Source: Lelliottia wanjuensis (GTDB lineage Bacteria > Pseudomonadota > Gammaproteobacteria > Enterobacterales > Enterobacteriaceae). Taken from it: DNA of 64,000 nt. The notes below the pieces were generated by a model. It did not search any database and had not been told where the DNA came from. It saw only the letters and a program-made list of their open reading frames with translations. Where the stretch lies: contig NZ_JASSOT010000067.1 of NCBI RefSeq assembly GCF_030238365.1, forward strand, positions 96,051 through 160,050. Direction: 5' to 3'. Shown here in pieces: positions 47,356 to 58,400 of this stretch; positions within the stretch are counted from its first letter, which is position 1, and each line of letters opens with the position of its first letter. The position numbers and the translations under genes are program-made.

Positions 47356-47658
47356 TTAATGACAGCTTGAATCTGTCCGACCTTCCATCTTCAGGATTTC
47401 AATAAAACAATTGTATGTTTCTGGATCACCCTCAACCAAATCATCCAATATTCTCTCTGCTATGAGGGGCTTAAAAAAGATACCATCCTCAAAAAAAATA
47501 AAATCGCCTGATATTGTAGGGTCAATAACTTCTACTTTATCTGCGCTAAACACAGACAAACCATATTCCTTAATTAGACCATAAAAATAGGTTTTACCTT
47601 TTATCCAATAAATAGCATAGACATCTATTATCGCACCATCATTTTCTTTTATTTTCAT
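47356..47658 (-). CDS. Orphan CDI immunity protein 1
   Basis: A 100-residue protein (MKIKENDGAIIDVYAIYWIK start), complete. Its ATG overlaps the ancestral toxin TGA as ATGA. It is the immunity gene nearest to the live cdiBAI apart from cdiI itself. Family not recognised. Confidence 0.68.
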   Translation of the reverse strand: MKIKENDGAIIDVYAIYWIKGKTYFYGLIKEYGLSVFSADKVEVIDPTISGDFIFFEDGIFFKPLIAERILDDLVEGDPETYNCFIEILKMEGRTDSSCH

Positions 47659-49045
47659 TTGGTTACATCCTTAATAGAATTAATTACCTTAACTGGATCG
47701 CTAACATTTCTCTGATGCGTGGTAATTTTCATATCATAAGCTTAACAGTATATGAATTATATTGATAATGCACTGTTATTGTTGAGCCATCAGATAGTTT
47801 TTGTTTGCTTCCATCTTCTGGAATTCCGCAGATGTTGGGAAGCGTGGATCGCTATTCATTCCTTTGAGTGGCTCCCCAACCGCCGCCGGATTAGCCCGAA
47901 CCTGGTTCCATACGATTTTCTCATTTAAATCCCGCGGGAACGGATTCTGTATCCCTTTCGCCGTTGTAATAGTTTCAGCACTTCTGATTAACTGTTGTTG
48001 TTCTTTTGTCAGCCGAGATATAGGGCTGTTTGCAGTTGGCTTATCAACTGTTAGACCAAAATAACACCTGCCAGTATTGCCTTATTCAGATTGTTCTTGT
48101 GTAATTCCGTATTATTTGCCACAGGTTCCAGTTCAGAAATTGAGTAGGCAACCAGCTGTTGACACTGTGTATTGCAGTCTAGCGAAGCACCTAAGATCTT
48201 TAATTTCTCAAGTTCAGCTTTCTGTTCGTTAACCGGGATACCTGTCGCCAGCGCCTTCGTATGCTGCACAACGTCCAGCTTTTTCAGTTAGGCCAGAAGC
48301 TGCTCTTTTTCAGCATCAGTCTTTGCAGCCGCATATTTTTCGGTGAAAGCGGTGATATCTGTATTGCTCAGATAGTTATTCTCTACTTCCACCCGCGCCG
48401 CATTTGCCCCACTCGACGCTGAGAATGTATCTCCGCCCACGCTACCGCCTGCCGTCGCAAGGTTGCTGATAAACGTGCGCTGGTTGGCATCCAGGTCTTT
48501 AACGTCTTTTGATGATGACGGAGTCCCCGGCGTGCAGGGTGTGCCCTGTTGCTGTCGGCTGGACTGGTCCTGCTCCTGAGAGGATGTGCCCCCCGTGGCG
48601 GTCACACTCACCTTAAAGGCGGACGGGTCCATGTTGCCCTGCATGGTCTGAGTGGCCGCATCCAGCCCGGCCTGGGTGGCATAGATCCCGGTCAGTCGCG
48701 GGTCGCGATCATCCTGCGCCGAGCGCGCAGTCCGTTCAATGTTCTGCGCCGCACTGGCTGCCCAGCCGGAGACCTGCCCCTGCAGCCCATACTGCGTTGA
48801 AGAGGATTCACTGTGGCTTTTCAGGCTGTCTTCACTGACGTCGAACAGCACGTTGTTGCCGCTGACGACCAGTGATTTCCCGGCGCTGATACCGGCTCCG
48901 TGAACGGAGACATCATTCCCGGCCTGCAGGGAGACATTGCCTTTCTGGCTGGTGATGTCGCTGCGCAGGGTGCTTTGCTGATTACTCTCGGTATTTGAAC
49001 TGTATTCATCCTTACGCCACCCGACCATGCCGCTGTAACCATCCC
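47655..49045 (-). pseudogene. Orphan cdiA 1, recombinant fragment with internal deletion, TAA and frameshifts
   Basis: The 5' 500 bp are nearly identical to live cdiA codons at 51690-52205. A 1.4-kb deletion then joins them to the pretoxin stretch VKDLDANQRTFISNLATAGG and VEVENN. The toxin part is interrupted by TAA (48290-48288), loses frame near 48052 and twice more near 47790-47730. It ends in the readable tail (NPFPRDLNEKIVWNQVRANP, GMNSDPRFPTSAEFQKME, KLSDGSTITVHYQYNSYTVK), a type I have seen in CDI and Rhs proteins. The final TGA overlaps the immunity start. Confidence 0.8.
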
Positions 49046-49059
49046 CGCCCAGATTACTG

Positions 49060-49146
49060 ACCAGTGGCTGGAGACGTTTCCGGGAACGCTGAAAGACACC
49101 GGTGATATGCCGGTGTATAAGCGCGGAGACGGACGTTGTATGTCAC
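49060..49146 (+). pseudogene. symE-like C-terminal fragment
   Basis: The last 28 or so codons of the symE-like tail (QWLETFPGTLKDTGDMPVYK RGDG), joined at its 5' side to the orphan 1 cdiA fragment and facing the live cdiI. It is the fourth copy of this joint. Confidence 0.6.
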
Positions 49147-49163
49147 GGCGGATCATGGCAGAT

Positions 49164-49197
49164 AAACATATTCCCGGCCAAGTCACCGGGATATTTA
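49164..49197 (-). terminator. cdiI terminator
   Basis: ATCCCGG-TGACTTGG-CCGGGAAT-type hairpin on the minus strand immediately after the cdiI stop. It marks the end of the live cdiBAI unit and is the presumed parent of the cassette terminators. Confidence 0.7.
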
Positions 49198-49416
49198 TTA
49201 GATAATATTCCTTTTTGCTTGATCTATAATCTTTTGAAAATCATCAAAATCAAATACCCACCCCCCTCCACTAGGACAGCTGAATATCTCTATACGAAAA
49301 CCCTCTTCTGGCTCATTTGATATTTCTGCTACCTGATCAGCTCCGCAATAGATCTCATAAACAACATTTTCCCGATCTGGAAGACTAGCAATTTGTGCCG
49401 TTAGTTTATTTGTCAT
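49198..49416 (-). CDS. cdiI: CdiI immunity protein of the live CDI system
   Basis: A 72-residue acidic protein (MTNKLTAQIASLPDRENVVY start, then GGGWVFDFDDFQKIIDQAK). It overlaps the cdiA stop as ATGA, so toxin and immunity are translationally coupled. It should bind and neutralise the CdiA C-terminal toxin in the cytosol. Small proteins of this pattern (LPDRENVV.EI) recur next to toxins ending in GRG-RYD-GK-IGFLEP. Confidence 0.85.
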   Translation of the reverse strand: MTNKLTAQIASLPDRENVVYEIYCGADQVAEISNEPEEGFRIEIFSCPSGGGWVFDFDDFQKIIDQAKRNII

Positions 49417-52400
49417 TTTGGTGGCTCCAAGAAACCTATAAGTTTACCTTGGGCATCGTAACGCAGCCCCCGCCCACTAGAGGAGATAACATCTGTCACT
49501 TGTCCATAACGTCCCGTATTGCTTTGGATGACCGATTTATTTGGATCATTCAAAATGCTATCTACAATTTTCTGGCCTTGTTCATTAATCGCTGATGGAT
49601 TGCCTTTAGCTGAAGGGAATGCGCTGCCCTCACGGCTCCCATGTTTTTGGAGAGCACGTCCCGCGAGTGTTAAGTCACCATTTTTCGAGGCTGGGTCAAT
49701 ATGCTTTGCACCATCAGACAATTCATCAACAGACCATTTTCCAACTTGCTCTTCTGTTGTCGTTTTTTGATCTGCATCGCGGCCGCTCTCCTCATCCTCC
49801 GGCCCCCAGCCTCCCGGAGTTCCTGAACCCGTACCACCCAGCTCAGCTTTATCGGCGTCCGACAGATCTTTGCCTATATTCGGCTGGTTTTGTTTCTCGC
49901 CGTCCTCTGACGTACATGCACGACCGAATGAGCATTGGGTCGCTGCGTCTAAAGATTCTCCGATCTCCTTCAGCTTCTTGTCCAGCGCCGAAGCCATTGT
50001 CTGGTTCGCTTCGGTTACAGCATCTCCGGTATTCGTTCCAGCCACTGGCGGTGGTGGCACCGGTATTGCCAAAGCATTATTCTCAACCTCCACCCGCGCT
50101 GCATTCGCCCCGCTCGACGCTGAGAACGTATCTCCGCCCACGCTACCGCCTGCCGCGGCCCCCACTGCCGTCGCAAGGTTGCTGATAAACGCGCGCTGGT
50201 CGGCATCCAGGTCTTTAACGTCTTTTCCGTAAAACGCCTTCGACAGAGTATCTCCCACCAGGGCTGCTGACGCCATCCCGCCTGCCGCGGCGCCCAGGGT
50301 GTTGCCGCCCTGAACTTCCGCCAGCGCAGCCGAGACGATACCATGCAGCGCAATGCGGGCCGCCTCGTTGTCGCCTGAGGCATCTTTCACCAGCTTCGCC
50401 ACATACGGCGCGGCTCCGGCTGCGACGCCGGCTTCAACATTCCCGCCCAGTATACCCGCTATCAGCCCCGTCGCACCCGATGTCGCCCGCCAGAAATCAC
50501 TCCCCGGGCCATACTCTTTCGTGGCATCGATATAACGGCTGTCGCTTTTCAGCGCAGCATCCAGTTCCGCCGGGGTGGCCTGTGGATTTTCCCTGCTCAG
50601 CTCGGCTTTCAGCTCCGCATTTTTACCCGCGGCCTGCTGTTCCATGGCCGTTTTGTAAGCGTCGGCGGCCTGGATACCCAGGGCGGTCGCTGCGGACTGG
50701 ATGTCCAGCTTGTCCTTGACCTTATCCGCATCAAAGCCGTCTTTCACACTGTGGTTCGCATTCGCCGTATCCCGGCTCAGGTCAGCCACATCCTGCTTCT
50801 GATTATCCCTGTCGCGGATGGTGATGGTGCCGTCGGCGATGGCGCTGTGCGTGGTCCCGCTGTCGCTGCCGGACGCATACGCCAGCCCCGTGGACGGCAT
50901 TCCCTGCGAGACCGGCTCATACTTCCCGGTTTCACTGTTGAACGCCGTGCCGCCTGAGACCGTAAATCCGGTCTGCTTCCCGCTCCACTCCGACTGATTG
51001 TGAATGTCGTTCCAGCCCAGCGTGCCCGTATCAAGATGGTTTTTATCCGCCGTGGCCGTCGAGGCGATAACCGCCCCGTCAAGCTGGGTGTGGTTACCAA
51101 CGGTGATATCAAACCCGCCTTTCCCGGCGTAAATCCCGCTCTGATCCTTCACTGAATCATAATTATTATTCAGTTTTTGCGAGTCCATGCTCGCGCTGCC
51201 CTGGACCACGTTGCCGACACACACCGGCGGCACGCAGACGCTCAGATTGACGCCTGACGAGGTGGATTTGCTGTCGTAATTCGCGCTGTCCTGCACGCTG
51301 GCAATAATCAGATCCCGTCCAATATCGACGATGACCTTATCGGCGCTGAGTTCCGCCCCGGTCAGGGTGGTATCACGGCCACTGATAATGTTCAGGATAT
51401 TGTCAGCATGAACGTTGCTGTTTTGAGTCGTCTTACTGTCGCCGTCGGCGCGGCTCTGGTTCTGGCTGTAGCCAAACTCACCGGTAAAGCCGTTCTGGCT
51501 CCCGCCCATCGAGAAGCCCACGCCTGCGCTTATCGAATTCCCGCTGGCGCGGTTTTTCAGGGTGTCGGTGTCCGTTGACGCAGTCAGCACGATGTCGCGT
51601 CCGGCATTCAGCGTGACGTTTTTACCTGAGATATCAACGCCATTCCCGGCTATATCATTGCGCGCTTTGATGATGACGGAGTCCCCGGCGTGCAGGGTGC
51701 TGCCCTGTTGCTGGCGGCTGGACTGGTCCTGCTCCTGAGAGGTTGTGCCCGCCGTGGCGGTCACACTCACCTTAAAGGCGGACGGGTCCATGTTGCCCTG
51801 CATGGTCTGAGTGGCCGCATCCAGCCCGGCCTGGGTGGCATAGATCCCGGTCAGACGCGGATCACGATCATCCTGCGCCGAGCGCGCAGTCCGCTCAATG
51901 TTCTGCGCCGCACTGGCTGCCCAGCCGGAGACCTGACCCTGCAGGCCATACTGCGTTGAGGAGGATTCACTGTGGCTGTTCAGGCTGTCTTCACTGACGT
52001 CGAACAGCACGTTGTTGCCGCTGACGACCAGTGATTTCCCGGCGCTGATGTCGGCTCCGTGAACGGAGACATCATTCCCGGCCTGCAGGGAGACATTGCC
52101 TTTCTGGCTGGTGATGTCGCTGCGCAGAGTACTTTGCTGATTACTCTCGCTATTTGAACTGTACTCATCCTTACGCCACCCGACCATGCCGCTGTAGCCA
52201 TCCCCGCCCAGATTACCCACCATCGAGTGGCTACCCGACTGGCTCTGCTGAGTGGCGTTATTACCGGTGGTGATGTTGATGTTGCCCTTGTCGGCAGCAA
52301 TCAGCAGATCGTTGATGGCATTCAGCGAGCTTCCGGCGATATCGACATTGCCTTCATGGCTGTTGATGTAAATATCCGACCCCGTGATCAGGGAGGCGTT

Positions 52401-55400
52401 TTCCCGGGTACTGTTGCGCTCAGTTTTACTGTTCGAGTTGTCCATGGCATAAGGCAAAATGCTGTTGCCATTGTCCGGTGAGCCATTGACAGCGCGGGAC
52501 GCAGCACCCGGTCCAGCGATGCCATCAGTCACGCTCCAGCCCTTGCTGCTGGCTTTACTGCTCAGGTGTTCAGAGTCGGTTGACGTGACAATCGCCACAT
52601 CACGTTTCGCATCCATAATCACCGCTTCACCGGCGCTGACCTGGCTGCCGCTAATCAGGATATCGCCATGACCGTTTTTCCCGGTGGCGTTGAGCTGAAC
52701 GTTCCCCGCGGCATTAAGTGAACTGCCGGAGTTAAAGACACCTTCGTAATGGCTTTCACTGTTTGATGACGATTTGCCATAGGTCATCGGCAGCGAGGTG
52801 CCCATCCCCATATCCGCACCCGTGGCCCCAATCTCGTTACTCAGCTGTTTGGCTTTGGTGATGCTGTCGCTGTCTGAATTAGCGATGTCACGGATGTTGC
52901 GAATACCATTGATGATCGGGTCAGCAACCGACACGGTCAGGCCGCTGCTGTGACTTGATTGCTTCGTGTCCTGAGTAATACGGTCACGCCCCGGCAGAAT
53001 GGCGATGTCGCTTCCGGTAATGTCGATGTGCCCGGTTTTACGGTCAGTATCGCCCGCTTCGCGACCTGCCACCACGTCGGTTGCGCTGAGGGTGACCTGT
53101 TTCCCGGCGTTGATAACGACATTGCCACCCGTCGTGCCAATCACGCTGCGGGAGTCGCTTTCGGTGACTTCCGCCCCTTTGCGCTCGGATTTGCTGGACT
53201 GAGAACCGATGGTGATCCCGAGGCCGCCACCGCCGAAGACGCCGCTTTTTTTCGTGCTTTTCTTGTCGTAGTAGCTGGCCGTGTTTTCTGCCGCTTCAAC
53301 GGTGACATTGTTGCCCGCATTCAGGGCGATATCGCCATCAGCCGCCACCGCCGAGCCACGAATAGTCAGGTCATTCCCTGCCTGCAGGGTGACGTTATCG
53401 CCACTCAGCAGTGTGCCTTTTTCGGTGGTGCTACTCTCTTCGTGGACTTTGTGAGTGGTTGTTTTGCTGAGGAATCCGCTGCTCGTTTTCAGGGATTCCT
53501 GATAGGCATAATCACTTTCTGTTGCCGTAGAGAGATTGATGTCCCGCCCGGCGGCAATGCCGACATCCTTAGTGGCCAGCACGCTGGTGGCTTCCGAATT
53601 AACATCACGACCGGCGATGACCACGGTGTTGCCGCCGCTGGCGATCTCGGTGCTGTCCTGACGCACCGATTCATTGATGACGGTTTTCTTTTTCGAATGA
53701 TAGCTGTCGCCGTCGGTGGTTTCTGCCGCCAGCAGGTTCACATCCCGCCCGGCTTGCATGCCTACATCGCCTTCAGCGGCAATGCCCGCCGCGTGGCTGT
53801 TGATGTCCTGACCTGCCACCAGAGTAATGTCGCCGCCGCTCGTTATGGTGGTGCGCGCATTATCCGTGCTATGGGTTTCGCTTTTACCTTTGGTTGTGTT
53901 TTCGGACGTCTGCGCCACGTTCAGGTTCAGGTCGTTACCGGCAATCAGAAGTGCGTTGCTTCCCGCGTTTACCTGGCTTGCCTCCACGGTCAGGTCATGA
54001 CCGGCCTGCATGCCAATACTGCCTCCCGCCGAAATCGAGCTACCGTTACTGGTCACAGATTCATGGCTGGCCGCGTTCCGGCCCCAATAGCCCGACCTTT
54101 TGTCACTTTCCGTTATCTGATTGGCGGTGATAGCGATATCACCCCACGCCGCCATCACCAAATCACCGCCCGCCGTGACATTCGCACCGGTAATATTGAT
54201 GTCCTTTCCGGCAAACAGGCTCAGGGAATCCTGAGCGCTGATGCCAGCTATTGGCCCACTAATGGTGTCAGTGAAATTAACCGACTTGCCCCATTTTCCG
54301 GTCCCGCCCGCCTGCCATTGCTCGGTGAGAGTGATGTTGTTGATGCTACCGTCGAGGCTTTCGAGGGCAACGGTCTTACCCGAAATGGTCGAACCGATGT
54401 TATTGATATCGCCCAGCGCGCTCAATTGCAGGTCGCCGCCCGCGCTGATCAGCCCGGCATTCAGGTTGTTGATGCTGTCCTGGCTGTAAATCCCCATATC
54501 GTGTTGTGCGGTGAGGGTGCTGCCGCTGTTGGTCACCGTGCCGCCCGCAAGCACGACATTATTGCCGGAGATCACGCTGCCCTGATTAACGACGACGTCT
54601 TTTGGCGAAAGATAAACTTTCGGGATCATCACCGTCTGGCCGTTTACCGTTGCGGCTTCCCACCACAGGATGCTGCTGTCGAGCGCGGCAATCTGCGCGC
54701 TGGTCAGCGCAATACCAAACTGGAGCCCCAGAGCCTTTTGCGCAGTGGCGGCGTTATCCATCAGATATTGCATCTGTGCCAGGTCCGATCCGATGCCGTT
54801 GATGTAGCGGCTGCCGGTCTGGTTGAGCACGTAATTTGACACATAGCGGGTATCGAACGCCGCATCACCCAGGAAGCGGTAGTCGTATTCCGGGTGCAGA
54901 TTCAGCCGCTCCAGGAAGTAAGACGAGCCGAGGAAAGAGTTCTGATCGGTATAGGTGCTGCCGGTTTCCTGTGGCGCTTTACCGGGCTGTATTCCCATCA
55001 TTGCGTACAGATCGCCAAACAGGCTTTGGTCGAGCTTGCCAAGACCGTCGAGTTTTGGGTTAACGGTGATGAGGTATGGGCTGGTGGAATCGGTGGATAC
55101 CACAAAGTAGCCATTTTTACCGGTCGGAATCGGATAAGCGCTGGTATCGACGCTGTTGCCGGAGTGTGGGTTGAGGTGATCTAAGCTGGCATCCTGAAGT
55201 GTTCCTCCAGTCGCCGTCGTATCTTCTAATTCCGTATTACCGCTGAGACTGGCATTGCCCTGCCCCTGGCCGCCATAGTTGGCAAGGCCAAGACTCCCGC
55301 CGGAAGCGTCGAGACCGCTGCCACCGCTAATTTGCTGCAGGGCTTTCTGCAGCTGGTCGTTCCACTGCGGGGAGTTGATTTCTACCGAACCGGCGCCCGC

Positions 55401-58400
55401 CAGATTTTGCTTCTGCGTGGCGTCGCCAATGGTCTGGTTGCTCAGGGTGTTGAGCGTTGGGGCGTGGATAGTCGGGCTGTTACCGCCAATATGCGCCGTG
55501 GTGGAGGTGTTGCTGATGTCGTTGGTGAAATTGGCTAATACGTTGCCGCCCGCCTGGATGACGGAACGTAATATTTCGCCGTCCGCTTCCTCCGAGCGAT
55601 GGCCGCTTAATTCGAATGCAAGTGTTGAGTCCGCATCCGGCACACTGACGCCATCGCTATCTTTGGCTGGCATTTTATCCACAGTGTAAGTGGCATAACC
55701 AAGATAACTTGGCGACCAGGCGTAAATATCATAGTCAGTAAATGTGCCAGCCTGTGCGCTCTGGTTATTAAGTGTTGTGCCTGAAAGGAGGATGTCGTCG
55801 TTTGCCAGAATGTTACTGGCATGGTTATCCAGTGTACTGGCATTAATACTCAGACTGGCACCTGAAGCTATGCGCGATGCCTGTCCGTCGCTGGTGACCT
55901 GGATTACGATCTGACGAGCGATAAATTCAACCGGAGCGGAATTTTTCCATGGCGCATAGTACCAGGATTCCGTTGTATCGTAGCTCCCGCCACCGCGTCC
56001 CGGCGATCCACCGTTCCATATGGATGATATCCTGCTGTAAACACCATAACTGTTGTCCGGTAACAATGTTACCGGTACATCAATGGTTGCATTTCCCAGG
56101 CCATTAATGCCGTCAGGATTCTCAGTTATGCTTAAGGTCTTCGCCGAGAATCCATCCCGTTCATTCAACAAATGCCCGGTCTTAATGGAAATATCCCCGC
56201 GCAGCGTCTCAATATTCCCCGACGTATTCACCACCTCACTATTGGCATTCCCTGCCATATCGCGCTGCATCCACAGGCTATTGCCCGCCAGAATATCGCC
56301 GCGATTATTTTTGATGCTTTTTGCCAGCAGATACATATTGTTTCCGGCATATAGCAGCGCGGTATTCACAATATTTCCGGCGGCGTTCAGCGTCAGCGTT
56401 CCGTTAGTGCCCGTAAAGCCGTTTACCGTAATATTGCTTCGGCTGGTCAGCGCGACGTCTCCGCCCGCCTGCAAAGAGCCCGCTGCATTCAGCACAATAT
56501 TGCTGCCTGAAAGCGTGCTCGCCCCATTACCGGTGGTCAGTTGCCCGTTGTTGGTCAGGACGCCACCCGCATTCAGGTTGACGGCCTGGCCCTGCATGAC
56601 TTTCTGGTTGGTGATGGCGCCATTGCTGGTGATATCCAGCGAGTTTCCCGCCGCCAGCACATTTTTGCTGGTAAAGGCGTTGGTCAATTTCAGGGTCAAA
56701 TTCCCCAGCGCCACGACCTGACCCAGTTGATCAAACCCGACGCTGGTTAGCAGCAGATTACCGCCGCTGTAGAGCTTCCCTGCTGTTTGCAGATTGACCT
56801 GATCTGCCGTGACATTCAGGGCGGAAGTACCAAGAACGGTGCCGCCGTTGGTGAGCTGCTGGGTGTTCAGCGCAAGCTTGTTCCCCTGCACGGTGCCGTT
56901 GTTTAGCAGGCTGGTACCGTTAAAGGTGCCCTGCTGTTCAGCAAACAATGTACCTTTATTGGTGGTCGCGGTAGCGTTCAGCACCAGCTCGCTGGCCTGC
57001 AGCCAGCCGTTGTTGACAAGCGATGCGCCGTTAAAGGTCAGTAGAGTTCCTGAAATAAGCGTGCCGTCGTTGCGCGCAGTTTGCAGTGCATCCACGCGCG
57101 TAGTGGTGCCGCCCTGAATAAGGCCATAGTTGAGTAAATCTGGAGTAGCGAGAGTCAGGTTTTTACGGCTAAGAATACTGCCTGCGGCGCTATTGTTCAG
57201 CTGCCCCGTCAGGTTCAAAGCGAGGGTATTGTCGCCCTGCAGACGTCCGCTATTGGTGAGCGTGCCGCTGTGAATATCCAGATCCGTGGCCTGAATGCGC
57301 CCGGCATTTTCCACAGAGACAGCGTTCAGCGTGAGCTTGCCCGCGCTCAGCAGCGTTTTGTCTTGCTGCTGGGCGAAAGTGCCGTTGAGCGCAACAGTCA
57401 GCCCTTCAACGCCGCTGATATCCCCCTCATTCGTCAGATTATTGCCGCGCAGAGTGAGATTTTTTGCCAGCCACTGCCCGCTATTGGTCAGGCTCAGTGC
57501 CTGAATCGCAGCATTGCCGTTAGCGGTGATTTTACTCCCCTTGCCCGCGGCTAATTTATCTGAGAGCACCAGGCTGAGTGCATCGGCGCTCTGAATTGCC
57601 CCCTCGTTTTGCAGACGCTGTGCATTTAATACAATGCGCTGACCCTGCCAGGTTCCGGTGTTGGTGACAGTCCCACCATTGATCGCCAGCGTGCCGCCCG
57701 CCAGCATCTGCCCGGCATTATTCAACGCCAGCCCTGGCATTGCCTCAAGACTCAGGGAGTTCAGGCCAATCAACGTTCCTTTGTTGGTGATTTTTCCCTG
57801 GTTGAGGGACAGGTTTTTCCCCTGAACGGCGCCATAGTTATCGAGCGTGTCGCTCTTTAACTGCATGTCACCTTCGCCGAGGATCGCTCCCGAGTTAGTC
57901 AGCGTTTTTGCATTGAGCTGCGTATTACCCTGACTTAGTACATCCCCTGTATTGGCAAGCGTACCCGCAATATTTGCCTGCACGCTGTCGATGCCCAGCC
58001 ATGAGCCGCTGTTTTGCCAGCTATTGGCCTGCGCGCTTATTTGTGCGCCCTGCACGGTGCCAGCCGTGTTCAGATCGCTGGCGTTCAGAGTCAGTATGCC
58101 GTTGCTCAGCACCCGGCCTGACTGAGAGAGACTCAAGGAACCGGCGGTCGCATCCAGTCGGCTCGTTCCCTGCCACAGACCGCTATTGCTGAGTGACCCT
58201 GCGTTGAGGGACAGGCTATCCGCGATGATTTTTCCACTGTTGCTCAGGCGATCCGCGTTCAGCACGCTATTTTTCAGGCTATAAATTTGCCCGACATTAA
58301 TCAGTTCGCCCTTCACCTGGCCATAAACACCGTCTGCACCATTGATGGTGCCCGTATTGGTCAGCGAAGCCAGATCAAAATGGATTGCTTTGCCCTGCCA

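Noticed and set aside
38653..49045. Sequencing or assembly error as the cause of all toxin lesions
   Set aside because: Nonsense substitutions and indels cluster in the toxin halves and spare the adjacent immunity ORFs and the 12.3-kb cdiA, which random errors would not do. Reads should still be checked.
38226..49197. CRISPR array, because of repeated hairpins
   Set aside because: The repeats are hundreds of bases to kilobases apart, follow immunity genes and are terminator-like; no spacers or cas genes.
52959..54839. 626-codon plus-strand frame opposite cdiA
   Set aside because: Mirror of the repetitive cdiA codons; many similar shorter frames occur along the whole gene.
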